A stretch of DNA of 51,273 bases from Kutzneria buriramensis (GCF_003387475.1 NZ_QUNO01000038.1:1-51273); one strand, 5' to 3'; positions 7,836 through 15,801 are shown, counted from the stretch's first letter. Translations and numbers: made by a program. The notes: generated by a model from the letters alone, not told the origin.

Positions 7836-8254
7836 CCACGATGCCCGAGGACGTGCCCCTGCCCCTGGAATTTCCGCAGGCCACTGGCGATGCTGGCGTT
7901 ACTGGAGTGCCGTCACCTCCACCGCTACGCTCCCCCTCCAGAAGATCCAGGACAACCAGGCGGGAGAACACGCCCATGCCCAAGGTGGCACCGGGAGCGG
8001 ACGGGGCGGACACCGTCCGGACCACCATCGATCTGCTGGTCGCCGAGCAGAAGACGATCAACACGCTTCGCTCGCGGATCGCGACGCAGATCGGGCAGGA
8101 CGTGCCGTTTGCAGAGCTTGTGCGGGTGCTGGTGCGCCTGGCCAAGACCGATCGGAACCTGGCCAAGGTGGTCGGTCAGCAGCTGCTCGTCGGAGCCGGC
8201 GAGCTGCACGGAGCGATCGACAAGGACGTGCTGAAGCACACCGAGGCCGAGTGA
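7832..8254 (+). CDS. Small helical protein downstream of the relaxase
   Basis: 140 residues from GTG 7832, which overlaps the relaxase stop (GTGA). An alternative ATG at 7976, behind GGGAG, would give 92 residues (starting MPKVAPGADGAD). The shared C-terminal part is helical and amphipathic (TTIDLLVAEQKTINTLRSR, LVRVLVRLAKTDRNLAKVV). The low-complexity first 48 residues favour the shorter form. It could be a relaxosome or partition accessory. No family is recognised. Confidence 0.65.
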   Translation: MTTMPEDVPLPLEFPQATGDAGVTGVPSPPPLRSPSRRSRTTRRENTPMPKVAPGADGADTVRTTIDLLVAEQKTINTLRSRIATQIGQDVPFAELVRVLVRLAKTDRNLAKVVGQQLLVGAGELHGAIDKDVLKHTEAE

Positions 8255-8351
8255 CACCCGAAGGTCGCTGTCTTCAGAGTGTCGCACCGCCCCAAGCGCC
8301 GGTGGCCCAGGTGAGGACCGGTACGGTGGCTGCCGCGTAGCGCAGACGAGC

Positions 8352-8370
8352 GTGGAAAGAGTCTTTCCAC
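8352..8370. other. parS-like palindrome, copy 4 (parAB leader)
   Basis: GTGGAAAGAGTCTTTCCAC, perfect, 81 bases before the parA start. Confidence 0.8.
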
Positions 8371-8398
8371 CCGGTCCATCCGTCCGCTGTCCAGCGGC

Positions 8399-8417
8399 GT
8401 GGAAAGAGTCTTTCCAG
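8399..8417. other. parS-like palindrome, copy 5 (parAB leader)
   Basis: GTGGAAAGAGTCTTTCCAG, last base off consensus. Copies 4 and 5 are 47 bases apart directly upstream of parA, the classic place for a centromere that also represses the operon. Confidence 0.8.
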
Positions 8418-8451
8418 TGTTGGTGTCAAGGTCGCATCGGAGGAGGAACCG

Positions 8452-9171
8452 GTGGCAAGTCTGCAGATCCTGCGCCTGCTGATCGCGACGTTGAAGGGCG
8501 GCCCGGGCAAGACGACCTCGGTCATCCTGCTGGCCATCGCGCTGGCGCGTCGGAACTACAACGTCGTCGTGATCTGTGCCGACACCAGGACGCGAGGCGC
8601 CACGGACTGGGTGCAGGAGTCGCTGCGGCTCGGGTACACCGTGCCGTTCAAGCTGGCGATCTGGGAAGAGAAGAACGGGCCGCTCAGCGCGTTCGCCCGC
8701 ACCGTCGAGCAGCAGACCGGCGCGGACGCCGTGCTGATCGACACCGGCGGCGAGCAGCCCGAGGCATTCGCCCACGGCTGCCTGTACGCCGACAAGCTGA
8801 TCATGCCGGTCGGGCCGATGAACGGCGAACTTCGCCGCATCCTGGAGACCTACCGACACGCCGCCGCGATCAACGAAAGCGGATCCAAGCTCGACATCAG
8901 CGTGCTGCTGACCCGAGTCCCGCAGGCAGGCAAGGGCAAGGCCCGGGAAGCCCGAGAGGACCTGTCCACCGACCTGCGCGCCGCCGACGGCACGCCGGAT
9001 CCGGACAAGCCGTACGCCCTGGGCCTCCACGTGCTCACCGCCGAGATCACCCGCGCCGGCGCCTACGACGAGATGTACTGCATCATCCCCGACGACGTCG
9101 GGGAGTACGAGGACCTCTGCACCGAGCTCGTCGGGCCGGGGAACAAGCCTGGCACCGAAGGAGCCGCCTGA
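8452..9171 (+). CDS. parA: ParA partition ATPase
   Basis: 239 residues from GTG 8452, preceded by GGAGGA. A deviant Walker A box, LKGGPGKTTS (about residues 14-23), and the switch VLIDTGGEQPEAF (about 88-100) are those of plasmid ParA/MinD ATPases. No N-terminal DNA-binding domain is present, so this is a short Type Ib-like ParA, in which ParB or the parS complex usually regulates transcription. ATP-bound ParA would coat the nucleoid and pull ParB-parS complexes apart. The stop shares one base with the parB start (TGATG). Confidence 0.9.
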   Translation: MASLQILRLLIATLKGGPGKTTSVILLAIALARRNYNVVVICADTRTRGATDWVQESLRLGYTVPFKLAIWEEKNGPLSAFARTVEQQTGADAVLIDTGGEQPEAFAHGCLYADKLIMPVGPMNGELRRILETYRHAAAINESGSKLDISVLLTRVPQAGKGKAREAREDLSTDLRAADGTPDPDKPYALGLHVLTAEITRAGAYDEMYCIIPDDVGEYEDLCTELVGPGNKPGTEGAA

Positions 9172-10145
9172 TGCCCGCGCCGAAGCGACCGCCCAAGGGC
9201 CGCCGCAACACCGGGGGACAGGGCGGCGGACACGGTGCCGCCGCTCCGCCGGTGGGACTGAACTCGTCGAACTTCAGCGACACGAGCGTCATCGTGCAGT
9301 CGGTGATCGCCAGCGCGCAGACCGAGCCCGTGTCCACGGTGAGCAGCCGCGACCTCGAGGTGTCCTGGGGCGAGTTGAAGGAATTCGCTCACCGGCCGGA
9401 CAACCCCCGCTGGGAGCGCGAGTACGACCCGGAACAGGATCCGGAGCTCGCCGCGCTGGGGGAGACGCTCAACGAGTACAACATCCTCCAGGCCGTCACC
9501 GTCACGTCCATCGAAGCCTGGTACGAGCACCACCCCGAGGACCAGGGCAAGTTCGGCCCGGACGTCGACAAGATCGTCATCATGGGCAACCGCCGACTGG
9601 CCATCGCGCGCCACCGCGGCCTGGAAGGCCTGCCGTTCTTCCGCAACGACAAGTTGGCGCACCCGCGGGCGGCCCGCGAGGCACCCATCATCGAGAACTA
9701 CCACCGCAAGCCCACCGACCCGATCCGGGAAGGCGCGGAGATGGTGGCCGTCCTGGAGATGACGGGGGAGAGCCGGCGCGCGTTCGCGGAGCGGATGGGG
9801 ATCAGCCACACGCAGGTCAACCAGCGGATCCAGCTGCTCGACCTCATCCCCGAGTTCCAGGGCATGGTCAGCGACCTTGGTCTGCCGGTCCAGAAGGCGC
9901 TGAAGCTGGCCGTCCTCGACCACGACACCCAGCGGGCCATCCTCGAACAAGGACCGCCCTACAGCCCTCCCGGCGCCGAAGACGAGCAAGACGACGACAG
10001 TGGAAAGACTCTTTCCACTCCGTCGGCGTTGACCATCAAGCGCCGCTCCACGCCCAGCGACGTTGCCGGCGTGCTCCGCGCCAAGCTGAGCCCGGAGTTC
10101 GTCGACGAGGTGCTGAAGCTGCTGACGGCCCCGCCGCAGGACTAG
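9171..10145 (+). CDS. parB: ParB-family centromere-binding protein
   Basis: 324 residues from ATG 9171. A basic, glycine-rich N-terminus (PKRPPKGRRNTGGQGGGHG) is followed by a ParB/Spo0J-like core: EVSWGELKEFAHRPDNPRW, LNEYNILQAVTV, IVIMGNRRLAIAR (about residues 137-149), then a helix-turn-helix FAERMGISHTQVNQRIQLL (about 206-224). A short C-terminal segment (LSPEFVDEVLKLLTAP) may dimerise. It would bind the GTGGAAAGACTCTTTCCAC palindromes; one copy lies inside this gene and reads as SGKTLSTP. Binding specificity is inference from clustering. Confidence 0.88.
   Translation: MPAPKRPPKGRRNTGGQGGGHGAAAPPVGLNSSNFSDTSVIVQSVIASAQTEPVSTVSSRDLEVSWGELKEFAHRPDNPRWEREYDPEQDPELAALGETLNEYNILQAVTVTSIEAWYEHHPEDQGKFGPDVDKIVIMGNRRLAIARHRGLEGLPFFRNDKLAHPRAAREAPIIENYHRKPTDPIREGAEMVAVLEMTGESRRAFAERMGISHTQVNQRIQLLDLIPEFQGMVSDLGLPVQKALKLAVLDHDTQRAILEQGPPYSPPGAEDEQDDDSGKTLSTPSALTIKRRSTPSDVAGVLRAKLSPEFVDEVLKLLTAPPQD
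10000..10018. other. parS-like palindrome, copy 6 (inside parB)
   Basis: Perfect GTGGAAAGACTCTTTCCAC in the coding region of parB, in a linker between the DNA-binding and C-terminal parts. Confidence 0.75.
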
Positions 10146-10332
10146 ACACCGCCGGGCCGAGAAGGAGACGCGGGTCGCAGAGTTCCAGTGATCTCTGCCG
10201 ACCCGCCGTCGGCAGTATATCCCCGGACTCGTGCGCACCCGGTGGGCGAGCGGGGCGCGCCGCCGCTCATTTCCCCTGTTTGCAGCCCCAGCGGAGCCCA
10301 GCGCGTACGACAGGCGGTGGCCGCGAACGGCG

Positions 10333-10761
10333 CTACTCGTCGCCGTAGGACTCGGGTGCGGCAGCGACCTTGGCCGCCCAGCAGGTGTCGATGACGTCAT
10401 CGAGCCACTTGCGGCCGACCACCCGCAGCTCGGTCGCTTCCAGCAGGCTGAGCGAGCCGACCAGGATGTCACCGAGCAGTTCCTCGACATCGGGTCCGGC
10501 GTTGGTGACGAACGGCAGCGTGTAGTCGGCCAGTTCTTCGTAGTCCCGCCGATACTCGCGGCCGTCACTGAGCACGTGCCGGACTGCACCGGCGTAGTAC
10601 CTGCACATCTCGCGCGCCAGCTCGGTCTGGTGCTCTGGCAGAGCAGCCGACAAGCCTGGCCTGCTGAGCCCGTGCGGCTGGCGCAGGCCGAACGTCTTGC
10701 CCTCGGTGTAGGCGACCAGCGAGATCAGCTTGACCAGGCGCCGCGTGTGGTCGGTCTCCAT
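10333..10761 (-). CDS. Hypothetical cytoplasmic protein
   Basis: 142 residues from ATG 10761; an upstream ATG at 10842 would add 27 residues of poor composition (cysteine, proline, arginine), so the shorter form is preferred. The sequence is helical (TRRLVKLISLVAYTEGKTFG, DVEELLGDILVGSLSLLEAT). No domain is recognised. A minus-strand start-associated box A (10841..10857) lies about 80 bases upstream and another (10269..10285) just beyond its 3' end. It is convergent with parB. Confidence 0.65.
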   Translation of the reverse strand: METDHTRRLVKLISLVAYTEGKTFGLRQPHGLSRPGLSAALPEHQTELAREMCRYYAGAVRHVLSDGREYRRDYEELADYTLPFVTNAGPDVEELLGDILVGSLSLLEATELRVVGRKWLDDVIDTCWAAKVAAAPESYGDE

Positions 10762-10840
10762 CTCGCGATCATCGCAGGACCGGGGTGGCGGGGCTGCTAC
10801 TCGTCCGCGCCACGGCGTGCTGCAGGCACACCGGACACCC

Positions 10841-10857
10841 ATTTCCCCTGTTTAGAG
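10841..10857 (-). promoter_or_regulatory. Start-associated box A, minus strand
   Basis: Read on the minus strand: CTCTAAACAGGGGAAAT. Only box A is recognisable; it precedes the hypothetical gene ending at 10333. Confidence 0.5.
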
Positions 10858-10922
10858 CGTTGTCGAGGTCGTTTGGTGGCGGAGCGAGCCTGCCCAGCAG
10901 CTGGTCTGGGGCCTGAAATGGC

Positions 10923-10959
10923 GATGGCCCGGCGCCAGGGGGAGGAGCGCCGAGCCATC
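10923..10959 (-). terminator. Hairpin downstream of the recombinase gene
   Basis: Thirteen-base arms with one mismatch (GATGGCCCGGCGC on the left) around an 11-base loop. It sits 75 bases beyond the recombinase stop. There is no T tract, so it is a GC-rich terminator candidate of the actinobacterial kind. Confidence 0.5.
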
Positions 10960-11033
10960 AGGTAACAAGGACTTCGTCGCAGGTCAGGCGGGCGTTACGC
11001 GCACGGCTCGAAGCCCGTGGGGTCGGTGCGCAC

Positions 11034-11963
11034 TCAGCGCCGGGTGTCGCGTCGTCGACGGACGGCGCGGATCTCGTCGTCGGCTACCTTGTCCGCCAGC
11101 AACGCGTAGACCTGGGTGGTCTCGGTGGAGGCGTGGCCCAGCCGCTTGCGGACGGTCTCGATGCTCGCGCCGGCGTTGATCAGCTCGGTGGCGTGGGCAT
11201 GGCGGAGCTGGTGGATGTCGATGTCGACGCCGGCGGCCGCGCAGTAGCCGGTCCAGCGGTGGTGGGCGGCGTCGTAGGACAGCGGTCCGCCGGAACCGTT
11301 GATGCTGGCGCGGAACAACGGGCCCGAGGTGAACTTGGCGCGGGCGAGGTACAGCCGCAGCAGCGCGACGTAGCCGCGGTCGTCCAGCAGCACGGTGCGC
11401 ACCGAGCCGCCCTTGCCGTGGATGCGGGCGTGCTCGTCGTCCAGGCGCAGGTCGAGGTCCTCGACGTGGAGACCGCAAACCTCCGAGGCGCGGGCACCGC
11501 AGACATAGGCAGTCTCGAACAGCACCCGGTCGCGCAGCCGGTCGACCGGCACGTCCTTGCGCGGCCGGCGCGAGCAGATCACGCCGAGCACCTTCTGCAC
11601 CTGCGCCGGGTCAGCCGGGCGGGGCAGGGTCCTGGCCACAGTGATGGAGTCGACCCGGTCCATCGGGTTGGTCGCGAGCAGCTCGTGGCGCACCGCCCAC
11701 CGGCAGAACGAGCCGACCGCAGCCCGCTTGCGCTTGCGGCTGGACGCGGCCAAGCCGGCGATCTCCGTCAGGTAGGCGCGGACCACCGCGACGGTCAGCT
11801 CGGCGACCGGCCCGTCGTGGTGGGCGGCGAACTGAATGAGGTCGCCGCGGTAGGCGCGGAGCGTGTTGTCCGGGCGGCCGGCGTTGCGCAGGTCGGTGAG
11901 GAACTCCTCGATGGGCAGCGCCAGCGGGTGCGGCCCGAGTGCGTCGGCGACGGCGGTGTGCAC
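11034..11963 (-). CDS. XerC/D-like tyrosine recombinase
   Basis: 309 residues from GTG 11963, chosen because GAGGGAGAGG lies just upstream and because the longer frame (to 12083) runs over a repeat site and begins with TTG. The N-terminal SAM-like core-binding domain (LPIEEFLTDLRNAGRPDNTLR) is followed by the catalytic domain with all expected residues: R in CGARASEVCGL (about 157), K in HGKGG, HxxR in HQLRHAHATEL (about 253), H in RLGHAS and the nucleophile Y in TQVYALL (about 284). Length and motif order match Xer recombinases. It likely resolves plasmid dimers at the adjacent site, though an integrase role is not excluded. Confidence 0.85.
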   Translation of the reverse strand: MHTAVADALGPHPLALPIEEFLTDLRNAGRPDNTLRAYRGDLIQFAAHHDGPVAELTVAVVRAYLTEIAGLAASSRKRKRAAVGSFCRWAVRHELLATNPMDRVDSITVARTLPRPADPAQVQKVLGVICSRRPRKDVPVDRLRDRVLFETAYVCGARASEVCGLHVEDLDLRLDDEHARIHGKGGSVRTVLLDDRGYVALLRLYLARAKFTSGPLFRASINGSGGPLSYDAAHHRWTGYCAAAGVDIDIHQLRHAHATELINAGASIETVRKRLGHASTETTQVYALLADKVADDEIRAVRRRRDTRR

Positions 11964-11977
11964 GGCCTCTCCCTCAG

Positions 11978-12084
11978 GTTGCCAGATAACCGGGAATCGA
12001 AGCGGCGGCCGCCGGAGACGTTCGCCCAGCTCGATTCTCCCGATCCTAGCCAGAGTTGCCCGATAACGTAGGTTATCCCGCAAC
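11978..12084. promoter_or_regulatory. Candidate recombination (res/dif-like) site with three GTTGC-type arms
   Basis: GTTGCCAGATAACCG (11978..11992), GTTGCCCGATAAC (12055..12067) and an inverted GTTGCGGGATAAC (12072..12084 on the minus strand). The last two face each other: taken as 11-bp arms they leave an 8-bp centre, as in Xer core sites. The position directly upstream of the recombinase gene supports this. They may also serve in autoregulation. Confidence 0.65.
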
Positions 12085-12115
12085 TAGGCCACGGCGCGGT
12101 CCGGCCGTGCGACGG

Positions 12116-12147
12116 CCGCAAAGTGTCGAGCGTTCGACACTTTGCGG
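12116..12147. promoter_or_regulatory. Palindromic operator between the recombinase and a divergent DNA-binding gene
   Basis: Perfect 14-bp arms (CCGCAAAGTGTCGA and its complement) around GCGT. The -10-like TAGTCT at 12158..12163 is 7 bases before the next ATG, so the operator overlaps where the -35 and RNA polymerase would sit. Confidence 0.75.
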
Positions 12148-12170
12148 GTTGCGGGTCTAGTCTGTGGCTC

Positions 12171-12749
12171 ATGGACATACTGTCGAGTCGCGGTGAGGCC
12201 CTGGCCGCCCTGGCGGACTGGGCCGCCCGGCGAGCCGAGCTGGAGGCCGAGCGGCCGCTATTGATGGCCGCCGCGTGGAACGCCGGCGCACGCACGATCG
12301 CCGAACTGGCACGGACGGCGGTCGTCAGCAGGGACACCGTCTACTCCGACCTGGGCCAGCAGGGGATCGACTACCGAAACAAGGACGCCGACCCGCGGCT
12401 GACGCGGTTGGTTCGGGCGGTGGCCCAGCTGGCGCAGCAGTTCCAGCCCGGCCACCCGTTCACCTTCGACTGGGAGAAGGCCGCCGAGTTCGGTCCGGCC
12501 CTGGCCGAGGCGGCATCGCTGCTGGTGTCCTTCCAGTCGCCCGAGCTCGTCGTCGCGGCCGAGAAGATCCTCGCGGCAGCGCCCGACGGCAACGGCGACT
12601 ACCAGCTCCTGGCCCCGTTCCTGGACGAGCTGCGGGCCGCCCTGGAGGCCTACCGGACGCCGATGCCGGCCGCGCCGTTCACCCGGCTCCGGCGCGGCCG
12701 GCCTGCTGGGCGGCTCGATCCGAACCCGCCCCGGCACCCGCAGTCCTGA
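12171..12749 (+). CDS. Putative helix-turn-helix DNA-binding protein
   Basis: 192 residues from ATG 12171, probably leaderless because TAGTCT ends 7 bases before it. The N-terminal third reads as a helix-turn-helix: LLMAAAWNAGARTIAELARTAVVSRDTVYSDL (quoted here only as residues about 32-62, key elements IAELARTA and SRDTVYSDL). The rest is helical with an Arg/Pro-rich tail. It probably binds the 32-bp palindrome just upstream and may regulate itself and the divergent recombinase. The family is not recognised beyond the HTH. Confidence 0.7.
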   Translation: MDILSSRGEALAALADWAARRAELEAERPLLMAAAWNAGARTIAELARTAVVSRDTVYSDLGQQGIDYRNKDADPRLTRLVRAVAQLAQQFQPGHPFTFDWEKAAEFGPALAEAASLLVSFQSPELVVAAEKILAAAPDGNGDYQLLAPFLDELRAALEAYRTPMPAAPFTRLRRGRPAGRLDPNPPRHPQS

Positions 12750-12770
12750 CCGCGAGATGGAGGTGCACAC

Positions 12771-13388
12771 GTGAGCGACTCGGTGGCCGTGCTGACCAGC
12801 GTGGTCGGCGCCGGTGGGGCGCTGTTGGGAGCCGCGCTCAGCGCCGTGGTGACCTACTTCGTGACCAGGCGCGCGGTGCGAGCAGCGGCCGCAGAGGCCG
12901 ACAAGACACGAGCGCACGAGCGAGCCCAGGCACGGACCGAACGCGAACAGGCCCGCAAGCTCGATACCTACCTCGCGGTCACTCGCTACGTCCTGGATTG
13001 GCAGCGCCAGATCGGATTCGCAGTCGACCAGGCGACCTTCCAGACCGACCCGCCCACGCCTGCGCCGCAGCAGGACTCGATCGACTACACCTTGGAAGCC
13101 CGCGCGGCGTTGATCGCCAGCGGGGAAGTGCACGGCCTGCTGCACGAGTTCAACCGGTTGATCGTCCGGTACGGCACTGCCGTGGGAAGCGCCCGGAAGA
13201 TGGCGACGTTCGCCGACGCGCAGGTGCCGGACACCAAGGTGCAGGCCGCACAAGCCCAAAACGAGGCCAACGATGCGGGCCGGGCCGTGCTGACGGCAGG
13301 CGACCCGCTCCTTGCCCGGATGCGAGTGGAACTTGGCGACGGCGGCGCGACCTCCCTCGCCCCTTCCGTGAGTCCATCACCGAGCTGA
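12771..13388 (+). CDS. Membrane-anchored coiled-coil protein
   Basis: 205 residues from GTG 12771 behind GATGGAGGTGC. One N-terminal transmembrane segment (about residues 8-30, VVGAGGALLGAALSAVVTYF) is followed by a charged coiled coil (about 38-66, rich in EREQARK), then a soluble helical region. The pattern resembles small actinobacterial proteins of unknown function. It is 21 bases after the preceding gene and likely in one operon with it. A long perfect palindrome starts at its stop codon. Confidence 0.7.
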   Translation: MSDSVAVLTSVVGAGGALLGAALSAVVTYFVTRRAVRAAAAEADKTRAHERAQARTEREQARKLDTYLAVTRYVLDWQRQIGFAVDQATFQTDPPTPAPQQDSIDYTLEARAALIASGEVHGLLHEFNRLIVRYGTAVGSARKMATFADAQVPDTKVQAAQAQNEANDAGRAVLTAGDPLLARMRVELGDGGATSLAPSVSPSPS

Positions 13389-13429
13389 CAGGCGAGGTGT
13401 GGAAAGACTCTTTCCACACCTCGCCTGTC
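13387..13429. terminator. 43-bp perfect palindrome: parS-like copy 7 and bidirectional terminator
   Basis: Twenty-one-base arms around one C, with the parS-like core GTGGAAAGACTCTTTCCAC at 13399..13417. It separates two convergent genes, so the hairpin would end transcripts from both sides, while the core may still bind ParB. Confidence 0.75.
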
Positions 13430-13449
13430 CACGGAGAGCCTCGCTGGTG

Positions 13450-14907
13450 TCAGTGCCCGCCCAGGCCGGGCAAGCCGCCGGTGACGGCGCGCACGCTGCC
13501 GCCCCGGGGGCGTTTGGTGATCTTGCCGTTGGCCAGCCGCCAGTCCTTCCCGCACATGTGGGCCCCGTGGTTGCCGCACTTGGTGCAGCGGGCGTCCTTG
13601 AGCGCCTCGCGGGTGGTGGTGCCCTCCAGCAGGGCGGCCAGTGCGGAGAAGGCGTCGTCCCAGCTCGCGTGGGTGCTGACCGTCTTACCGGCGGCGGTGT
13701 GCACGGTCCAGCCCAGGCTGACCGGCGCGGCCCGATCGCCGGCGGGACGTTGGATCTTGGCGCGGATCTCGCCGAGCAGGCCGCCCGCGTCCTGGTACGG
13801 GTCGGACAGCGGGGCGTGGCGGTGCACGCGGACCATCGGCTGGTCCAGGTCGGGCGCGATCACCACAGACGTGGCGGTGCCAGCGATCGACAATCTACTG
13901 GTCAGGTCGCCGTGCATCACGGTCACCAGGTTCGGCGGCTGGTCCGGGGCGGAGCAGCCCGACTCGCCGGTGACGATGAGGACCTCGGCCAGCCGCTTGG
14001 CCAAGCCCATGTTCTCGGCCAGGTGGTCGCCGTACTGGTCCCACGCCGTGTCGGGACGCCGCAGGTACCAGCCAGCGGCGACGCCGCGCTGGTCGGCGGT
14101 CCGCCGGCCGACGCGCTCCATGACGTAGTCGACGCCGTCGTAGCGGGCGTGCAGTTGCCCGGGCCAGCCCGGCTTCGTCGACCACCGCATGATCCGGCCG
14201 AACCACAAGGGCTTCTGCGGTATGTCCAGCGGGCTCACGGTACGCCTGGGACGCGGGGCCGGGTCGGCGGCCGCGGCGCGCCGGGCCTGCTGCACGGCCA
14301 CCTGGCGGTGAGCGGTCTGGCGGACGACCGCGTGGTTGATGGCGGCCCGTCGGGTTGCGGCCTGCTGCACGGCGGCCTGGCGGAAGGCGGCGATCTGCTC
14401 GGCGCTCACCGGGGCGAACCCTCGGGCGGGGATGGTCTGCCCTGCGGCTTTCGCCGCGCACGGCAGGCACCGCCCCTGGACCAGCGTGCGCCGGGGGAAG
14501 CTTTTGCGGCAGTTCGGGCACGGCACCAACTGGCAGCCCTTGTGCACGCCGCTGTTCACCTCGCGCTTCTTACGCAGCGGCTTGGCACACGCCAGGCACG
14601 CCGGCCTCTCCGTCGGCGCGCTGCTGGCCGCCGGCTCGTTGACGGGCTCGTTGGCGGGCCGGCGCCGGCGGGTAGGTCGCTGGCGGGGCTGGTCGTCGGT
14701 CGGCGACTGCGGCAGGTCGCCGAGCAGCTGCCGGGTCTGCTGCCATGCCTGGGCGACGTCGGGTGTCTGGGTCAGCTGGCACAGCTGTGCGGCCAGCCGC
14801 TGGTGCTCGATGAGCTTGGTGACGTTGAGCCGCCCGCGCTGCCGGCTGCGGGCGAGCGCGGCGTAGGCCAGGGCGGTGGTGCGGAGCTGGGCGTGGTCGA
14901 CGGTCAC
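13450..14907 (-). CDS. Hypothetical protein with several zinc-ribbon-like motifs
   Basis: 485 residues from GTG 14907, which has an excellent ribosome site (GAGGAGG); the longer frame to 14946 lacks one. Cysteine pairs occur as CLACAKPL, CPNCRKSF and RCLPCAAKA (about residues 102-155) and again near the C-terminus as CTKCGNHGAHMCG (about 450-462). A helical, Ala/Gln/Arg-rich stretch (about 165-220) separates these from a globular part with WYLRRPDTAWDQYGDHLAEN. The architecture suggests nucleic-acid or protein binding through zinc knuckles. Function unknown. It is divergent from the TIR gene. Confidence 0.7.
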   Translation of the reverse strand: MTVDHAQLRTTALAYAALARSRQRGRLNVTKLIEHQRLAAQLCQLTQTPDVAQAWQQTRQLLGDLPQSPTDDQPRQRPTRRRRPANEPVNEPAASSAPTERPACLACAKPLRKKREVNSGVHKGCQLVPCPNCRKSFPRRTLVQGRCLPCAAKAAGQTIPARGFAPVSAEQIAAFRQAAVQQAATRRAAINHAVVRQTAHRQVAVQQARRAAAADPAPRPRRTVSPLDIPQKPLWFGRIMRWSTKPGWPGQLHARYDGVDYVMERVGRRTADQRGVAAGWYLRRPDTAWDQYGDHLAENMGLAKRLAEVLIVTGESGCSAPDQPPNLVTVMHGDLTSRLSIAGTATSVVIAPDLDQPMVRVHRHAPLSDPYQDAGGLLGEIRAKIQRPAGDRAAPVSLGWTVHTAAGKTVSTHASWDDAFSALAALLEGTTTREALKDARCTKCGNHGAHMCGKDWRLANGKITKRPRGGSVRAVTGGLPGLGGH

Positions 14908-14943
14908 GAACACCTCCTCGCGGCCTTTCAGAGTGCCACGAGA

Positions 14944-15024
14944 CACCGACAGTTTCCGGCAGGTCGCTGGGCGTCACTGGCCGCGCCATCAACCGGTGCA
15001 GCTCGCAAACCAGGACTGTCGGTG
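14944..15024. promoter_or_regulatory. Inverted repeat pair in the divergent promoter region
   Basis: CACCGACAGT (14944..14953) and its exact complement ACTGTCGGTG (15015..15024) flank the intergenic region between the zinc-ribbon protein and the TIR gene, 61 bases apart. They could be a pair of operator half-sites for looping. The TAGACT hexamer at 15033..15038 is a -10 candidate for the TIR gene. Confidence 0.5.
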
Positions 15025-15043
15025 GTCGCTCTTAGACTGAGCC

Positions 15044-15745
15044 ATGCGATGCACAGCGCCCGTACGCGGCCACATCCGTGGCGGCGGGGCAGACTGCCCT
15101 GTTCATGGTGGCCGGTACCGGTCGTCCTACTCACCGCCCTCGTACTCCCCGCCCTCCTATGCCTCGCCGACCCCTCGCGCTTCGAGCGGTGGAGGCGGGT
15201 CCAGCGGTGGAGGTGGCGGTGGCCGATCGGCTCGTCCGCGTTGGTCGCCGGCCAACTCTCCCGTCACCTACAGCTCTGGCGAAGTCGCGGCGCTGGATCG
15301 CTACCGTCAGAAGGTTGAGGCGGTGGGACCTCGCGCCGAGTCCTATGACCTGTTCCTCTGCCATGCCTGGGACGACCGGCGAGCGACCGCGACTGAACTG
15401 CACGACCTCCTCGAAGCGCAGGACGTGTCGGTCTGGTTCAGCGAGCGGGACATCATCCTCGGCCAGCCGTTCATGCGGGAGATCGACAAGGGCCTGGCCA
15501 AGACGCGCATCGGTCTCGTCCTCATCACGCCTGCCTTCCTCAAGCGCATCGAAAGCGGTGGTGTGTCCGAGAAGGAACTCTCTGAGCTGCTGGCTCGCGA
15601 CCTGCTGATCCCCGTCGCGCACGGGGTGACCTACGACGAAATTCGGGCGATCAGCCCGCTCCTTGGCTCTCGCAACGGCCTCAGCACTGACGAGGACTCG
15701 CTGGAAGACATCGCTAGGAAGATCGCCGAACTCGTCGCCTTGTAG
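15044..15745 (+). CDS. TIR-domain protein with Gly-rich linker
   Basis: 233 residues from ATG 15044, probably leaderless (TAGACT ends 5 bases before). An N-terminal Cys/His motif (CTAPVRGH...CPVHGGRY) is followed by a PPSY-type repeat and a glycine/serine linker (about residues 27-62), then a TIR domain from about 98: YDLFLCHAWDD, VSVWFSERDIILG and LVLITPAFLKR. The Glu in WFSERD (about 134) aligns with the catalytic Glu of TIR NAD-degrading enzymes. Proteins of this layout are widespread in actinobacteria; bacterial TIRs often kill phage-infected cells by NAD loss. No sensor partner (Thoeris ThsA-like, CBASS, pAgo) is adjacent. Confidence 0.85.
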   Translation: MRCTAPVRGHIRGGGADCPVHGGRYRSSYSPPSYSPPSYASPTPRASSGGGGSSGGGGGGRSARPRWSPANSPVTYSSGEVAALDRYRQKVEAVGPRAESYDLFLCHAWDDRRATATELHDLLEAQDVSVWFSERDIILGQPFMREIDKGLAKTRIGLVLITPAFLKRIESGGVSEKELSELLARDLLIPVAHGVTYDEIRAISPLLGSRNGLSTDEDSLEDIARKIAELVAL

Positions 15746-15801
15746 GACCGGGTCGCGAACCTCGAGAGTGGAGTGCGTCCCCTGCGCACGGCTGTAGAAG
15801 C

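Noticed and set aside
11964-12083. TTG start giving a 349-residue recombinase
   Set aside because: GTG 11963 has a strong ribosome site, and the extra codons overlap the repeat arms and operator region.
13399-15318. A 639-residue plus-strand reading frame
   Set aside because: Shadow of the minus-strand zinc-ribbon protein and the TIR gene; it starts in the palindrome.
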